Assembly (NCBI RefSeq): GCF_002803515.1
Contig: NZ_PHQX01000001.1
Coordinates: forward strand, 2,728,001 to 2,792,000
Length of the DNA: 64,000 nucleotides
Origin: Stenotrophomonas lactitubi
Lineage (GTDB): Bacteria > Pseudomonadota > Gammaproteobacteria > Xanthomonadales > Xanthomonadaceae
Reading direction: 5' to 3'
Positions 50,485-60,987 of the stretch are shown here, one piece after another. The stretch's first letter is position 1; each line of letters begins with the position of its first letter. Below the pieces are notes generated by a model, which saw only the letters and a program-made list of their open reading frames with translations, ran no database searches and was not told the DNA's origin. Made by a program: the position numbers and the translations under genes.

Positions 50485-51771
50485 GTGACTGCCTTCCCGC
50501 CCCCCGCTACGCTGGATGCACCGCTGCTGGTCGGCTACAGCGGTGGGCTGGATTCGACCGTGCTGCTGCACTGGCTGTGGCAATCGGCGCAGGCCGCCGG
50601 CACGCCGCTGCGTGCCATCCATGTCCACCACGGCCTGCAACCGGCTGCCGATGATTGGGTGCGCCACTGCCAGCAGCAATGTGCTGCGCTGGGCATCGAG
50701 CTGGCCGTGCACCGCGTGCAGGTCACGCGTGAGGGCGGCCATGGCCTCGAAGGTGCCGCCCGGCTGGCACGCCGCGCTGCATTCACCGCCGAGTTGCAGG
50801 CTGCGGAAACTCTGGCGCTGGCCCAGCACCAGGATGACCAGGCCGAAACCTTCCTGCTGCGCGCGTTGCGCGGCTCGGGCATTGATGGGCTGGCGGCGAT
50901 GACCGCTGACAGCCACCTCGACGGCCATCGGCTGTGGCGGCCATTGCTCGATGTGCCTCGCAGCAGCCTGCAGACCTACGCCACGACTCACGGCCTGCAG
51001 TGGATCGAAGACCCCAGCAACGGCGAAGACCACGCTGACCGCAATTTCCTGCGTCTGCGGGTGTTGCCACTGCTGCGCCAGCGCTGGCCACACGCCACCG
51101 CCGCATTGGCGGGCAGCGCCGCGCATAGCGCGCAGACGCGCGCGCTGCTCGACGAAGAAGATGCCGAGCTGCTCGCTCACCTGGAAGTAGCACCACGGGT
51201 GCTGTCGTTGGAGCTGCTGCGCCAGGTCGCACCGGAACGTGCTGCGCGCGTGCTGCGTGCGTGGGTACGCCAGCACAACGCAGCGCCGCTGCCGGCGCAT
51301 GTACTGCGGCAGGCACAGAACGAATTGATGGTCGCCGGCGCCGATCGGCAATCGCAGGTGCGTTGGCAACAGCACGTCATCCGCCAGTGGCGCCAGCACG
51401 CCTACCTGCTGCCGGCAGAGCTGCCGTCACTGCCGAAGGACTGGCAGGCGGCGTGGGACGGCCGCGCGCCGCTGCAGCTGCCCGACGGCGGCCAGCTGCG
51501 CCTGCTCGGCGCGGACGGCTTCGAACACCCGCTGCAACTGCGCGCCCGCCAAGGGGGCGAACGCATCGTGCTGCCCGGGCGTACGCATTCATCCGCGCTG
51601 AAGGACTGCCTGCAACGCGAACACCTGGCGCCCTGGCGACGCGCGCAGTTGCCCCTGCTGTTCGACGGTGGTCAGCTGCTGGCGGCCGCCGACGTGGTTG
51701 TTTCCGCACCGGCGCAGGCCTGGCTGCAGGCCCGCAATGCACAGTTGCAGTGGCATCCGGGCGGCTGGTGA
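50485..51771 (+). CDS. tilS: tRNA(Ile)-lysidine synthase
   Basis: This 428-residue enzyme attaches lysine to the wobble cytidine of the AUA-reading isoleucine tRNA. It has the PP-loop YSGGLDSTVLLHW (residues 18-30) and family motifs HVHHGLQPAADDW, AQHQDDQAETFLLRALRGSG and EDPSNGEDHADRNFLR, plus a C-terminal TilS domain. The start is a GTG at 50485 (TAFPPPATLDAPLLVGYSGG follows); the frame is open far upstream but crosses repeat DNA. A TATACT sequence at about 50472 is too close to be its main promoter with a normal leader. Confidence 0.94.
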   Translation: MTAFPPPATLDAPLLVGYSGGLDSTVLLHWLWQSAQAAGTPLRAIHVHHGLQPAADDWVRHCQQQCAALGIELAVHRVQVTREGGHGLEGAARLARRAAFTAELQAAETLALAQHQDDQAETFLLRALRGSGIDGLAAMTADSHLDGHRLWRPLLDVPRSSLQTYATTHGLQWIEDPSNGEDHADRNFLRLRVLPLLRQRWPHATAALAGSAAHSAQTRALLDEEDAELLAHLEVAPRVLSLELLRQVAPERAARVLRAWVRQHNAAPLPAHVLRQAQNELMVAGADRQSQVRWQQHVIRQWRQHAYLLPAELPSLPKDWQAAWDGRAPLQLPDGGQLRLLGADGFEHPLQLRARQGGERIVLPGRTHSSALKDCLQREHLAPWRRAQLPLLFDGGQLLAAADVVVSAPAQAWLQARNAQLQWHPGGW

Positions 51772-51807
51772 ATTGACCCTCGCGCGCGCGCCGTCCACAC
51801 TTGTCGC

Positions 51808-52068
51808 ATGGCCAAGAAGTCCCCCGAAAACGCCTCCCCGGTCGCCCAGTTCGAGCAGTCGCTCGAATCGCTGGAACAACTGGTGGAGCAGATGGAAACC
51901 GGCGAGCTGAGCCTGGAAGCGTCGCTCAGTGCTTACGAACGTGGTGTCGGTCTGTACCGCCAGTGCCAGCAGGCGCTGGAGCAGGCCGAACTGCGCGTGC
52001 GCCTGCTCAGCGATCCGGCCCAGCCCGAAACCGCCGAACCCTTCGATCCGCCCAGCCATGACGGCTGA
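51808..52068 (+). CDS. xseB: Exodeoxyribonuclease VII small subunit
   Basis: This 86-residue protein ([20 protein letters not shown]) has the XseB helical hairpin: [20 protein letters not shown] followed by [20 protein letters not shown]. It binds the large subunit XseA, which is not in the window, to make the single-strand-specific nuclease. Its end overlaps the ispA start by 11 bases, the usual xseB-ispA pairing in proteobacteria. Confidence 0.95.
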   Translation: MAKKSPENASPVAQFEQSLESLEQLVEQMETGELSLEASLSAYERGVGLYRQCQQALEQAELRVRLLSDPAQPETAEPFDPPSHDG

Positions 52069-52936
52069 GGCGTTGTTCGCGCGCTGGCGCGACCGTATCG
52101 AAAGCCAGCTCGACGCCGCCCTGCCCTCACCGGCCGAAGCCCCGCAACGCCTGCACCAGGCAATGCGCTATTCCGTACTCGGTGGCGGCAAGCGCATGCG
52201 TCCCTTGCTGGTCTATGCCGCCGGCCAGGTGTTCGGCGCCCCGTTGGACAAGCTCGATGCTGCAGCGATGGCGGTGGAGCTGATCCACGCCTACTCGCTG
52301 GTGCACGACGACCTGCCGGCCATGGACGACGACGCCCTGCGCCGTGGCAAGCCCACCACCCACATCGCCTTCGATGAAGCCACCGCCATCCTCGCCGGTG
52401 ACGCACTGCAGACCCGTGCGTTCGGCCTGCTGGCCGATGCGCCGCTGCCGGCGGCATTGCGCGTGGCATGCCTGCAGACCCTGGCCCACGCCTCCGGCGC
52501 GGCCGGCATGTGCGGCGGCCAGGCGCTGGACATCGATGCCACCGGCCAGCAGCAGTCGCTGGCAGCGCTCACCCGCATGCATGCGCTGAAGACCGGTGCG
52601 CTGATCCGCGCTGCCGTGCGCATGGGCGCGCTGTGCGGTGAAGCGCCCGAACCCGTGCTGGCCCAGCTCGACGGCTTCGCCGATGCGCTCGGCCTGGCCT
52701 TCCAGGTCCGCGATGACATCCTCGATGTCGAAGCCAGTTCCGAGCAGCTGGGCAAGACCGCCGGCAAGGACCAGGCCCAGGACAAGAGCACCTTCCCTGC
52801 CCTGCTCGGCATGGACGGCGCCAAGGCGCAGCTGCGCGAACTGTCCGCGCACATGCAGCAGGCGCTGGCGGGCTATCACGAAGAAGCCGATGCGCTGCGC
52901 GCGCTGGCCACGCTGGCGGTGGAACGCGACCACTGA
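52058..52936 (+). CDS. ispA: Farnesyl diphosphate synthase / geranyltranstransferase
   Basis: This 292-residue prenyltransferase condenses isopentenyl diphosphate with dimethylallyl and geranyl diphosphates. The first aspartate-rich motif is DDLPAMD (84-90) and the second is DDILD (219-223); GGGKRMRP (42-49) binds diphosphate. The ATG at 52058 lies within xseB, giving translational coupling. It feeds ubiquinone, undecaprenyl phosphate and other isoprenoids. No dxs follows; the next gene is on the other strand. Confidence 0.96.
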   Translation: MTAEALFARWRDRIESQLDAALPSPAEAPQRLHQAMRYSVLGGGKRMRPLLVYAAGQVFGAPLDKLDAAAMAVELIHAYSLVHDDLPAMDDDALRRGKPTTHIAFDEATAILAGDALQTRAFGLLADAPLPAALRVACLQTLAHASGAAGMCGGQALDIDATGQQQSLAALTRMHALKTGALIRAAVRMGALCGEAPEPVLAQLDGFADALGLAFQVRDDILDVEASSEQLGKTAGKDQAQDKSTFPALLGMDGAKAQLRELSAHMQQALAGYHEEADALRALATLAVERDH

Positions 52937-52965
52937 TCACAGCAATGGAGCTGCCGCGCTGCGCG

Positions 52966-52990
52966 CTCGCCGGGCCTGGCCCGGCGCTAC
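52966..52990 (-). repeat. SMAG-type palindrome after ispA
   Basis: CGCCGGGCC-TGGCCCGGCG with CTAC at 52987-52990, directly before the ispA terminator. Confidence 0.65.
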
Positions 52991-53008
52991 CATACGCGCC
53001 GCATACGG

Positions 53009-53039
53009 AAACGCCCGGCATTGCCGGGCGTTTCTTTTT
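53009..53039. terminator. Terminator between ispA and DUF4870 gene
   Basis: AAACGCCCGGC-ATT-GCCGGGCGTTT followed by CTTTTT on the plus strand; it lies between convergent genes and can serve both. Confidence 0.9.
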
Positions 53040-53059
53040 GCGTCGTTGATCGTTACCGC

Positions 53060-53422
53060 TTACTTGATCAGGCGCAGCGCGAACGGGTAACGGTAAGCTT
53101 CGCCGTTGTTGGCCTTGACCGCAGCGATGATGCTGAAGACCAGGCTGATCAGGCCGACGATCGGCATCAGGATCGCGCCGATGACCACGATGGTCAGGAT
53201 GATGCACACCACCATTGCGATGGCCACGGTGATCTGGAAGTTCAGCGCTTCCTTCGACTGGTCAGTGACGAAGGCCTTGCTGGCGTCATCCTTGTTGATC
53301 AGCCAGATGATCAGCGCGCCGATGAAACCGGTGAAGATGCCCAGCAGGTGCGCTGCCAGGGCCATGGTGCGCTGGTCGGCAGGCACGCTGCTCGCCGCCG
53401 GGACGTTCTCGAATTCGCTCAC
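53060..53422 (-). CDS. DUF4870 small membrane protein
   Basis: A GTG at 53422, with AAGGAG seven bases upstream, gives 120 residues. After a short polar N-terminus (SEFENVPAASSVPADQRTMA) come three hydrophobic helices with the DUF4870 motif AAHLLGIFTGFIGALIIWLI, KDDASKAFVTDQSKEALNFQ and a C-terminal VFSIIAAVKANNGEAYRYPF. The function is unknown; the family may sit in the inner membrane. It is convergent with ispA and reads in the same direction as pmbA, 88 bases further upstream. Confidence 0.88.
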   Translation of the reverse strand: MSEFENVPAASSVPADQRTMALAAHLLGIFTGFIGALIIWLINKDDASKAFVTDQSKEALNFQITVAIAMVVCIILTIVVIGAILMPIVGLISLVFSIIAAVKANNGEAYRYPFALRLIK

Positions 53423-53509
53423 GACAAAACTCCTTTTTATTGGGTGGTCTTGACCGACCGGCGGCAAGCCGGTCGCGTCAGGCGGGCCTAGCTTACGCCA
53501 TCAATGGCA

Positions 53510-54877
53510 TCAATCATTGCCGGCGATCGTCATCCGTCCCACCAGGATCGAGCCGGTGCGGATATGCGAGCGCGGATCGACGTCGCTGCCGACCGCCTCG
53601 ATGGCCATGAACATGTCGCGGAGGTTGCCGGCGATGGTGATGCCGTCCACCGGATACTGGATCTGGCCGTCCTCCACGCGGAAGCCGCCGGCGCCGCGCG
53701 AGTAGTCGCCGGTCACCCCGTTCACCCCCTGCCCCATCAGCTCGGTCACCAGCAGGCCGTTGCCCATCTGCGCGGCGATCTCCTGCAGCGAACCGGCATT
53801 GGCCGCCAGCTGCAGGTTGTGCACGCCGCCGGCATTGGCGGTGGTCTGCAGGCCCAGCTTGCGTGCCGAATAGCTGCCCAGCACGTAACGCTGCAGCACG
53901 CCGTCGCGGACCAGGGCCGACGCACGCGTGGCCACGCCGTCGCCATCGAAGGCGGCCGAGCGCAGGCCACGGCGCAGGTGCGGCAGCTCCTCGATCTGCA
54001 TCCAGTCGGGGAACAGCTGCTGGTCGACGCTGTCCAGCAGGAAGCTCGCCTGGCGGTACAGTGCGCCGCCGGACACCGCCGACAGCAGATGGCCCACCAG
54101 GCTGCGCGCTACTTCCGGCGCGTACAGCACCGGCATGCTGCCGGTCGGCAACGAGCGCGGCTGCAGGCGGGCGACCGTGCGCTCGGCGGCGCGGCGACCG
54201 ACGCTGGCCGGATCTTCCAGGTCCTCGCGGGCCAGTGCGCCGGTGTACCAGCCGTCGCGCTGCATGCCATCGCCGGTGCCGGCAATCAGCGCACAGCCGA
54301 TCGAATGATGGGTACCGCGCTCGCGGCCGATGAACCCATGCGAATTGGCGTAGACCGACACGCTCTGCATGCTCGACACCGAGGCGCCATCGGAATTGCG
54401 GATCTGCGCATCGGCTTCGCGGCCCGCTGCCTCGCAGGCCAGTGCCAGGTCCACCGCCTCGTCGGCCTGCAGCTCCCAGGGGTGCCAGCCGTCCAGTTCG
54501 GGGAAGTCGCGGGCCATCAACCCCGCCTCGGCCAGGCCGGCGGCCGGGTCGTCCTCGGTATGGCGGGCGATCGCGCAGGCCTGCTCGACGGTGGCCAGCA
54601 GGCTGGCCTCATGCAGGTCGGCGGTGCTGGCACTGCCCTTGCGCTGGCCGAAGTAGACGGTCACGGCAATGCCGCGGTCACGGGTGGACTGCACGGTCTC
54701 GACCTCGCCGAGACGGACATTGACCTCCAGCCCGCGGTCCTCGCTGCAGCTGACCTCGGCCTGGCTGGCGCCCAGCGCGCGGGCACGCTGCAGCAGCTGC
54801 TGGGAGATGTCGGCCAGCCGTTCCAGCCGGGCCGGGCTGTCGTCGCCGACGGCAACTTCAGGGGCGATCACGTTCAA
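53510..54877 (-). CDS. pmbA: Metalloprotease PmbA/TldE
   Basis: This 455-residue protein is the TldE half of the TldD/TldE protease, which processes small peptides such as microcins and modified-peptide precursors. Motifs include AEVSCSEDRGLEVNVRLGEV, GCALIAGTGDGMQRDGWYTG and the C-terminal GVTGDYSRGAGGFRVEDGQI. As expected for TldE it lacks the HExxxH zinc motif, which is in TldD (55578-57023). It is divergent from darP; the arrangement pmbA-darP-tldD keeps the two protease genes close but in separate units. Confidence 0.94.
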   Translation of the reverse strand: MNVIAPEVAVGDDSPARLERLADISQQLLQRARALGASQAEVSCSEDRGLEVNVRLGEVETVQSTRDRGIAVTVYFGQRKGSASTADLHEASLLATVEQACAIARHTEDDPAAGLAEAGLMARDFPELDGWHPWELQADEAVDLALACEAAGREADAQIRNSDGASVSSMQSVSVYANSHGFIGRERGTHHSIGCALIAGTGDGMQRDGWYTGALAREDLEDPASVGRRAAERTVARLQPRSLPTGSMPVLYAPEVARSLVGHLLSAVSGGALYRQASFLLDSVDQQLFPDWMQIEELPHLRRGLRSAAFDGDGVATRASALVRDGVLQRYVLGSYSARKLGLQTTANAGGVHNLQLAANAGSLQEIAAQMGNGLLVTELMGQGVNGVTGDYSRGAGGFRVEDGQIQYPVDGITIAGNLRDMFMAIEAVGSDVDPRSHIRTGSILVGRMTIAGND

Positions 54878-54899
54878 TGCTTTATCCTGTGCGGGTTGG

Positions 54900-54928
54900 G
54901 CCCGGCATCACGCCGGGCGACTTTTTTT
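54900..54928 (+). terminator. Terminator-like hairpin in the darP leader
   Basis: GCCCGGC-ATCAC-GCCGGGC, three bases, then seven T residues, ending 17 bases before the darP start codon. It looks like a true intrinsic terminator facing darP, so it may be an attenuator. Confidence 0.6.
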
Positions 54929-54945
54929 GAAATCAGGTATGGACG

Positions 54946-55536
54946 ATGCGCGGACGCGACGAAGAAACCGGTGAATTCCACGACAAGAGCCGCAGCCAGA
55001 ACCGGCGCGATGCGCTCGACGTCCTGGCCCTGGGCGAGAAGCTGGTGTCGCTGACCCCGGCCCAGCTGGCGCGCCTGCCGATCCCGGAGGACCTGCTGCC
55101 GCACATCGCCGAGTGCAAGCGGATCACCGCCCATATCGCGCACAAGCGGCAGCTGGCGTTCCTGGCCAAGCACATGCGCCGCGAGGACGATGCCGCGCTG
55201 GACGCGATCCGCGATGCGCTGGACGCCAACAGTGACACCGGCCGCCGCGAAGTGGCGATGATGCACCGTGCCGAAGACTGGCGCGAACGCCTGATGAACG
55301 AGGGCGACACCGCGCTGGCCGCACTGCTCAACGATTACCCGCAGGCCGACCGCCAGCAGCTGCGCACGTTGGTGCGCAACGCCCAGGCCGAAAAGGCCAA
55401 GAACAAGCCGCCGCGCGCCTACCGCGAAATCTTCCAGGTGCTGCGCGCGCTGATGCTGCCGGCCGCGCTGGGCCTGAAGGCATCCGGTGAGGATGTCGAG
55501 GCGGACGCGCCGGTCGACGACACCGACGAGGACTGA
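54946..55536 (+). CDS. darP: Ribosome biogenesis factor DarP (YjgA)
   Basis: This 196-residue, highly charged protein ([20 protein letters not shown]) matches the YjgA/DarP family: [39 protein letters not shown] and [16 protein letters not shown]. DarP assists late 50S subunit assembly. The ATG at 54946 has AGG eight bases upstream; an earlier ATG at 54939 opens only a very short frame. The acidic tail ([14 protein letters not shown]) is usual. It is divergent from pmbA, a neighbour seen in many gamma-proteobacteria. Confidence 0.93.
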   Translation: MRGRDEETGEFHDKSRSQNRRDALDVLALGEKLVSLTPAQLARLPIPEDLLPHIAECKRITAHIAHKRQLAFLAKHMRREDDAALDAIRDALDANSDTGRREVAMMHRAEDWRERLMNEGDTALAALLNDYPQADRQQLRTLVRNAQAEKAKNKPPRAYREIFQVLRALMLPAALGLKASGEDVEADAPVDDTDED

Positions 55537-55577
55537 GTCCCCGTCCGGCATGGCGGTGGCTGTGGCCATCGCCGTGC

Positions 55578-57023
55578 TCAGGCCTGGGTACCGCCGACGG
55601 TGATGCCCTCGATCAGCAGCGAAGGCTGGCCGACACCGACCGGCACGCTCTGCCCGTCCTTGCCGCAGATGCCCACGCCCTCGTCCAGGGCCAGGTCGTT
55701 GCCGACCATGCGCACCTTCTGCATGGTTTCCGGGCCGTTGCCGATCAGGGTCGCGCCCTTCACCGGAGCGGTGATCCGGCCATCCTCGATCAGGTAGGCC
55801 TCGGTGGCCGAGAACACGTACTTGCCGCTGGTGATGTCGACCTGGCCGCCGCCGAAATTGACTGCGTACAGGCCCTTCTTCACCGAACGGATCATTTCCT
55901 GCGGATCGTGCTGACCGGCGCGCATGTAGGTGTTGGTCATGCGCGGCATGGTCATGTGCGCGAACGATTCGCGACGGCCGTTGCCGGTCGGCGCCACGCC
56001 CATCAGCCGCGCGTTGAGGCTGTCCTGCATGTAGCCGACCAGGATGCCGTCCTCGATCAGCGTGGTGCACTGGGTCGGATGGCCTTCGTCATCGATGTTG
56101 AGTGAACCACGGCGCCCATCCAGGGTGCCGTCGTCGACGATGGTCACGCCCGCGGCAGCCACACGCTCGCCGATCCTGCCGGCGTAGACACTGGTGCCCT
56201 TGCGGTTGAAGTCACCTTCCAGGCCATGGCCGACCGCCTCGTGCAGCAGCACGCCCGGCCAGCCCGGCCCCAGCACTACCGGCATCACTCCGGCCGGTGC
56301 CGGCACCGCCTCCAGGTTCACCAATGCCTGCCGCAGCGCCTCGCGCGCGAAGGCTTCCGGGCGGCCATCGGCAAACAGCACTTCATAGCCGTAGCGACCA
56401 CCGCCGCCGGAATAACCCGACTCGCGGCGACCGTTCTGTTCAACGATCACCTGCACGTTCAAGCGCACCAGCGGGCGCACGTCGGCGCCCAGCACACCAT
56501 CGGTGCGGGCAACCAGCACGGTATCGACGCCACCGGACAGGCTGACCATCACCTGCTTCACGCGCGGGTCGGCCGCGCGCAGGTAACCGTCCAGGCGCTT
56601 GAGCACCTCGACCTTGGCTTCGTTGCCGAGGCCGTCGATCGGGTCCAGTGCCGGATACAGCACGCGCGCATCGCCGCGCAGCAGCGAGCGTCCGGTCTGT
56701 GCGCCACCTTCGCGCGAGATCGCACGTGCCGACTGCGCCGCCGCCAGCAGTGCACCGGCGTGGATGTCATCGGAATAGGCAAAGCCGGTCTTCTCGCCGG
56801 AAATCGCGCGCACGCCCACGCCCTGCTCGATGGAATGGGCGCCGTCCTTGACGATGCCGTCTTCCACGCTCCAGCTTTCGCGCCGGGCGTGCTGGAAGTA
56901 CAGGTCGCCAAAGTCCACACCGGGGCCGAGCAGTTGGCCGAAGGTGCGCTCCAGGCCGGCGGTATCCAGGCCACCGGGGCGCAACAGGCGATCTTGGGCA
57001 AGCGTCAGGGCGTTGTCAGTCAT
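55578..57023 (-). CDS. tldD: Metalloprotease TldD
   Basis: This 481-residue protein carries the zinc-binding [11 protein letters not shown] motif (His261, Glu262, His266), the active half of the TldD/TldE protease. Other conserved segments are [34 protein letters not shown] and [20 protein letters not shown]. It works with PmbA, encoded at 53510-54877. The gene is downstream of yhdP on the same strand with a 64-base gap, and converges on darP. Confidence 0.95.
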   Translation of the reverse strand: MTDNALTLAQDRLLRPGGLDTAGLERTFGQLLGPGVDFGDLYFQHARRESWSVEDGIVKDGAHSIEQGVGVRAISGEKTGFAYSDDIHAGALLAAAQSARAISREGGAQTGRSLLRGDARVLYPALDPIDGLGNEAKVEVLKRLDGYLRAADPRVKQVMVSLSGGVDTVLVARTDGVLGADVRPLVRLNVQVIVEQNGRRESGYSGGGGRYGYEVLFADGRPEAFAREALRQALVNLEAVPAPAGVMPVVLGPGWPGVLLHEAVGHGLEGDFNRKGTSVYAGRIGERVAAAGVTIVDDGTLDGRRGSLNIDDEGHPTQCTTLIEDGILVGYMQDSLNARLMGVAPTGNGRRESFAHMTMPRMTNTYMRAGQHDPQEMIRSVKKGLYAVNFGGGQVDITSGKYVFSATEAYLIEDGRITAPVKGATLIGNGPETMQKVRMVGNDLALDEGVGICGKDGQSVPVGVGQPSLLIEGITVGGTQA

Positions 57024-57087
57024 GGTCTCGATCTGGGGGTGTGAAGGCGGCCAGGCAAGTCCGCCGGGGGAAACGGGGACGCCGGGC

Positions 57088-60000
57088 TCAACGCGGCGGC
57101 GGTGGTTCGGTGACGGTCGGCGGCACGGCCGGCAATGGTTGTATGCGCGGCGGCGGTGCCGGCGCTGGCTCTCGTTCGCGGCTGCGCTCGATCACTTCCA
57201 CCTTGGGCTCCTTCCACGGGCCGGTCACCTTGTAGGTGCGGGCGCCGATCTCGCCCAGTGGCTTGGACAATACCGCATTGGTGGCGGCGCCCAGCGCCGC
57301 ACCGACCGGGCCGCCGGCCACCGCGCCGACCACGGTCAGCAGGTTGCCCGCGCGCGGGTTGACGTCGATGGTCTGGTCGAACTGCTGCTTGCGCAGGTCG
57401 GCCTCGCCACGGATGGTGATGTTCGCTGCCGGCCCTTCGATCAGCACCTTGTCGGTACGCGCCATGCCCTCGCCGAACTGCACGCTGCCCTCGACCTGGT
57501 TGAACGCGAAGCCCTTGGAGAAGAAATCGCGGAAGTCGAACATCAGCCGTCGCGGCAGCTGGGCGACGCTGAGCAGGCCCAGCACGCGGCCGGCACCCGG
57601 TTCCAGCTCCAGCAGCTGGCCATTGCGGGCGTTCACATCGAGCTGGCCCTGCAGGTTGCCCAGCTGGAAATCGGAAGGACCACCGGGCCACGACGCCTGC
57701 AGCTGGGCGTGGCCGGAGCCGCCGCGCAGCTGGCCGCCGTAGTCGAGGTTCTGCAGCAACCCGCCCAGGTCTTCACTGCGCACCTGCGCATCAAGCGCGG
57801 TGCGCGAGCCGCCGCCCTTGCCGAGCCAACGACCACGGATGTCGATCTCCTGGCTGGGGGCACGGAAGCGCAGTTCTTCCACGCTCAGGCCATTGGCAAC
57901 CGGCCGCGTGCGCAGCACTGCCTGGCCCAGCACGACCTTGCCGAACTTCAGATCGGCGATGTCCAACGCGAACGGCGGCAGTTTGGCCGGGTCCATGTCG
58001 TCGGCGCCGGCCTGCACCCGTGCCGGTGCCGCGGTCGCTCCGGGAAGGGTCGGCAACGATTGCCAGTACACCCGCTCAAGCTGGCCGCTGATGGTGCCGC
58101 CATCGGCGTTGGGTACGGTCAACTTGCCAGCCAGCGAGGGGCCATCCAGGCGCACGTCCAGCGCCTGCGGGCCGGGATGCAGCTGCAGGCGGGTCTGCTC
58201 GAACACGCCGCCGATCAGCATCAGCTGGCCGACCTGCACGTCCACTGCGCGCAGCGGCATCGGATCGCCATCGCCGCCGGCGCCACGGGCCAGGCCGATC
58301 CATTCCAGCGCATCCAGCGTCGGGCTGCGGCCATTGATGGTCAGCCCGCTGGGCGGCGGTTCGCGGTCAACACGGTCGCTGCCCAGGGTGACCTGCACGC
58401 CGGTCTGGTTGTTGTGGCTGCGCGCGGCCAGCGCCAGACGCTGGCCGAATGCCACGTCGATGCGGCCAGCGCCCATCGGCAACTGCGCGGCCACGGTGGT
58501 CGGCAGCGGCTCGCTGGCCGGCTTCTGCAGCGGTGCCGGCAGGTCCAGGCGGGTGCCCACCAGGTCCGAGCGCAGGCGCAGCTCACTCGGCGGCGCGGGC
58601 GCACCCGGTGCGACCTTCGGCAGGTTCACCGCGATGGTCCACGGCGAGGTGCCATTGATGTAGGGCTTCAGCCACGCCATTTCCGGTGCGCGGTCGATCA
58701 GCACGCCCGCGTCGAGCGTGGCGGCCAGTTCCGATTCGAAGGCCAGCTTGGGGTCACGCACGAAACCACCGGCGCGCAGGCTCAGCCGTCCGTCCTGGCC
58801 GAGGTGGCGCACCGCCAGTTCCTCGGCGGCGAAGCCGGCGTTGCTGTAGCGGGCCTGCCCGCGCATGTTGTCGAATTCCAGCTGGAAGCGCTTGTCGACC
58901 AGCTTCAGCCCAGCCAGGTCCACCGTGCCCTGCAGGTGGCCGCCGCCCTGGTCATGGTGCAGCGGTTGCAGCAGATCGAAATGCACGTTGGCCGGGCCGC
59001 TTGCCGCGAGGTTGTCCAGGGTGTCGCCGTATTCCTTGTGCAGCGGGCTCTGCCGCAGCATTGCCAGCAGCTTGCCGGCATCGCCCTGGCTGTCGGCGCG
59101 CACGTACAGCGGCTGCTGGCCGAAGTCCTGGATGCCGGCTTCGAACTTCTGTACCGCTACGCCGGCCAGATCGCCGCGGCCCTGCATGTGGAAGCCTGGG
59201 CCGATGAAGGCGACATCGGCGTCCACCTGGCTCATCAACGGCCAATCATGCTGGAAGCGGATGTCACCGTTGGTGATGTGGCCGGTGGCCTCGAAGCGGC
59301 CGTCGTTGTTGTCGAACGGCCAGTCGTCCAGATCACCGCTGACCAGGCCGATGCCGTTGCGCACCTGGCCACCGGCCAAGGCCATGTCCAGCCAGTCGGT
59401 GGCGCCCTTGCTCATTTTGGAATGGATCCAGAAACGTTTGGCGGCGGTCATCGGCACGTCGTCCAGCTTGGCCGCCAGCTGCATCCACGGCCGGGTGCCA
59501 TCGCCCTGGAACCAGAGGCCACCGCGCACGTCGGCGGCGTAGTCGGTGCCTTCCACGCGCATCGCCGGGGTGCCGATGCGCCAGCCACCGGCCTCGTCGC
59601 GCCAACCGACGATCTGCCCGGCCAGGTGCAGGTCATGGCGCACGCCGAAACCGGTCGGCCAATCGAACTGCAGCTGACGTTGCGGTTGCAGCTGCAGGCT
59701 GAAGCCATCGGCATCGCCCTCGAAGCGGCCGCCCAGGCCGCGCAGGCCCGGCGAGTTGCCAACGCTGGCAAAGCCCAGCGACTGCAGTTCGCCCTGTACC
59801 CACAACGGGCCATCCTGCTGGCCGCGCACCTGCAGCTGCGCCACGTCCAGCTGCGGCTTGGCCAGGTACAGCCAATGGCGCAGGCCCGCATCCAGCCGGT
59901 CGCTGAGTGCCAGCGCGCGCAGCGCGAGACCCGCCTGCGCCGCCCCGGCCTGCACCTGCATCTGCTTGCCCATCCGCACTTGCAGGCCGTCCAGCTGCTG

Positions 60001-60957
60001 CTGGCTGCCCTCGGCCTGCAGGCGCAGGCGCGGCACCTGCAGCGCCCACCCGTCTGCGGTCCGCTGCCAGCGCAGGCGCGCCTGCAGCCGTTGCAGCTGC
60101 ATCTGCGGACCCGCGATGCCGGGCATCGGTGCGCCTTCGATACGCAGATCGCGCAGGTCCGAATCGGTGGTCAGCGCCACCGGCGCGAAATCACGCAGGG
60201 TCAGCCACAGGTTGAGTTCGCCCTTGCCCTCGCGCAGGCGCATCCCACCGGCCGCCAGCAACGGCGACCAGGCGCGGAAATCAACCGGGTCGGCACCGAG
60301 CCAGGCCTGGCCGTTGCCGCGCTGGCGATCCAGGTCCAGCACCGCCGTCAGCGGCAAGGCGTCGATCTGTGCCCAGGCACGCACGCCCACCCGCAGGCGG
60401 TCGCCATCCACGCGCAGGCGCAGATCGATGCGTGGCAGGTTGGCGTCGACGCCCAGCGCAGGTGCATGCACGCCCAGGCGGCCGCCTATCACCTGCAGTT
60501 CGCCCAGCCGGCGCAACGCGTCCAGTGGATCGCCGCCAGCACTGGACTGCGGCAGGCCACGCACCGACCAGCGGCCATCGGCAGCCTGCTGCAGATCCAG
60601 TGCCAGGCCGCGCAGGCGCAGTTCGGTCAGCGAGCGGCCCGGCAGCAGGCCGCTGTACATCGACACCAGCACCTCGGCTTCGCCGATGGCCAGGCCCTGG
60701 CCCGCGCCGATGCGCAGGCCCTTCAACTGCAGCAATGGACCGCGTCGGGTCCAGGTAGTGTCCAGGCGTTCAAAGCGCACCGGTTGTCCGGCGCGCGCGC
60801 TCAGCCAGGCCGCGATCCTGTCCGGATGGCGCTCAGCCAGCGGCAGCAGCTGGCTGAGGGTACCGACCAGCAGGGCAAGCCCGACCAGGCCGACCGCGCA
60901 TGCGGCGATGAAATGACGGCGGATCCTTCGCAGTCGCAGGCGCGGCGGCGCGCTCAT
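57088..60957 (-). CDS. yhdP: YhdP-family AsmA-like envelope protein
   Basis: This 1289-residue protein has one N-terminal membrane helix (about residues 15-37, [20 protein letters not shown]). A very long periplasmic region follows with DUF3971/AsmA-type beta repeats, for example [20 protein letters not shown] near the N-terminus and [20 protein letters not shown] near the C-terminus. YhdP, TamB and YdbH form bridges that move phospholipids to the outer membrane. The end is proline-rich with [16 protein letters not shown]. It lies between rng and tldD, the usual rng-yhdP-tldD order of proteobacteria. Confidence 0.93.
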   Translation of the reverse strand: MSAPPRLRLRRIRRHFIAACAVGLVGLALLVGTLSQLLPLAERHPDRIAAWLSARAGQPVRFERLDTTWTRRGPLLQLKGLRIGAGQGLAIGEAEVLVSMYSGLLPGRSLTELRLRGLALDLQQAADGRWSVRGLPQSSAGGDPLDALRRLGELQVIGGRLGVHAPALGVDANLPRIDLRLRVDGDRLRVGVRAWAQIDALPLTAVLDLDRQRGNGQAWLGADPVDFRAWSPLLAAGGMRLREGKGELNLWLTLRDFAPVALTTDSDLRDLRIEGAPMPGIAGPQMQLQRLQARLRWQRTADGWALQVPRLRLQAEGSQQQLDGLQVRMGKQMQVQAGAAQAGLALRALALSDRLDAGLRHWLYLAKPQLDVAQLQVRGQQDGPLWVQGELQSLGFASVGNSPGLRGLGGRFEGDADGFSLQLQPQRQLQFDWPTGFGVRHDLHLAGQIVGWRDEAGGWRIGTPAMRVEGTDYAADVRGGLWFQGDGTRPWMQLAAKLDDVPMTAAKRFWIHSKMSKGATDWLDMALAGGQVRNGIGLVSGDLDDWPFDNNDGRFEATGHITNGDIRFQHDWPLMSQVDADVAFIGPGFHMQGRGDLAGVAVQKFEAGIQDFGQQPLYVRADSQGDAGKLLAMLRQSPLHKEYGDTLDNLAASGPANVHFDLLQPLHHDQGGGHLQGTVDLAGLKLVDKRFQLEFDNMRGQARYSNAGFAAEELAVRHLGQDGRLSLRAGGFVRDPKLAFESELAATLDAGVLIDRAPEMAWLKPYINGTSPWTIAVNLPKVAPGAPAPPSELRLRSDLVGTRLDLPAPLQKPASEPLPTTVAAQLPMGAGRIDVAFGQRLALAARSHNNQTGVQVTLGSDRVDREPPPSGLTINGRSPTLDALEWIGLARGAGGDGDPMPLRAVDVQVGQLMLIGGVFEQTRLQLHPGPQALDVRLDGPSLAGKLTVPNADGGTISGQLERVYWQSLPTLPGATAAPARVQAGADDMDPAKLPPFALDIADLKFGKVVLGQAVLRTRPVANGLSVEELRFRAPSQEIDIRGRWLGKGGGSRTALDAQVRSEDLGGLLQNLDYGGQLRGGSGHAQLQASWPGGPSDFQLGNLQGQLDVNARNGQLLELEPGAGRVLGLLSVAQLPRRLMFDFRDFFSKGFAFNQVEGSVQFGEGMARTDKVLIEGPAANITIRGEADLRKQQFDQTIDVNPRAGNLLTVVGAVAGGPVGAALGAATNAVLSKPLGEIGARTYKVTGPWKEPKVEVIERSREREPAPAPPPRIQPLPAVPPTVTEPPPPR

Positions 60958-60987
60958 CGGCCACCGAAAGCAGACAGTCGGCCTGGA

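Noticed and set aside
50282..50488. A small protein read across the long palindromic element (ATELTWTYLQRPPQPDPP), also readable in copies 1 and 3
   Set aside because: Its conservation is explained by the repeated DNA. It has no ribosome site, and the frame runs through the hairpin arms and a SMAG repeat.
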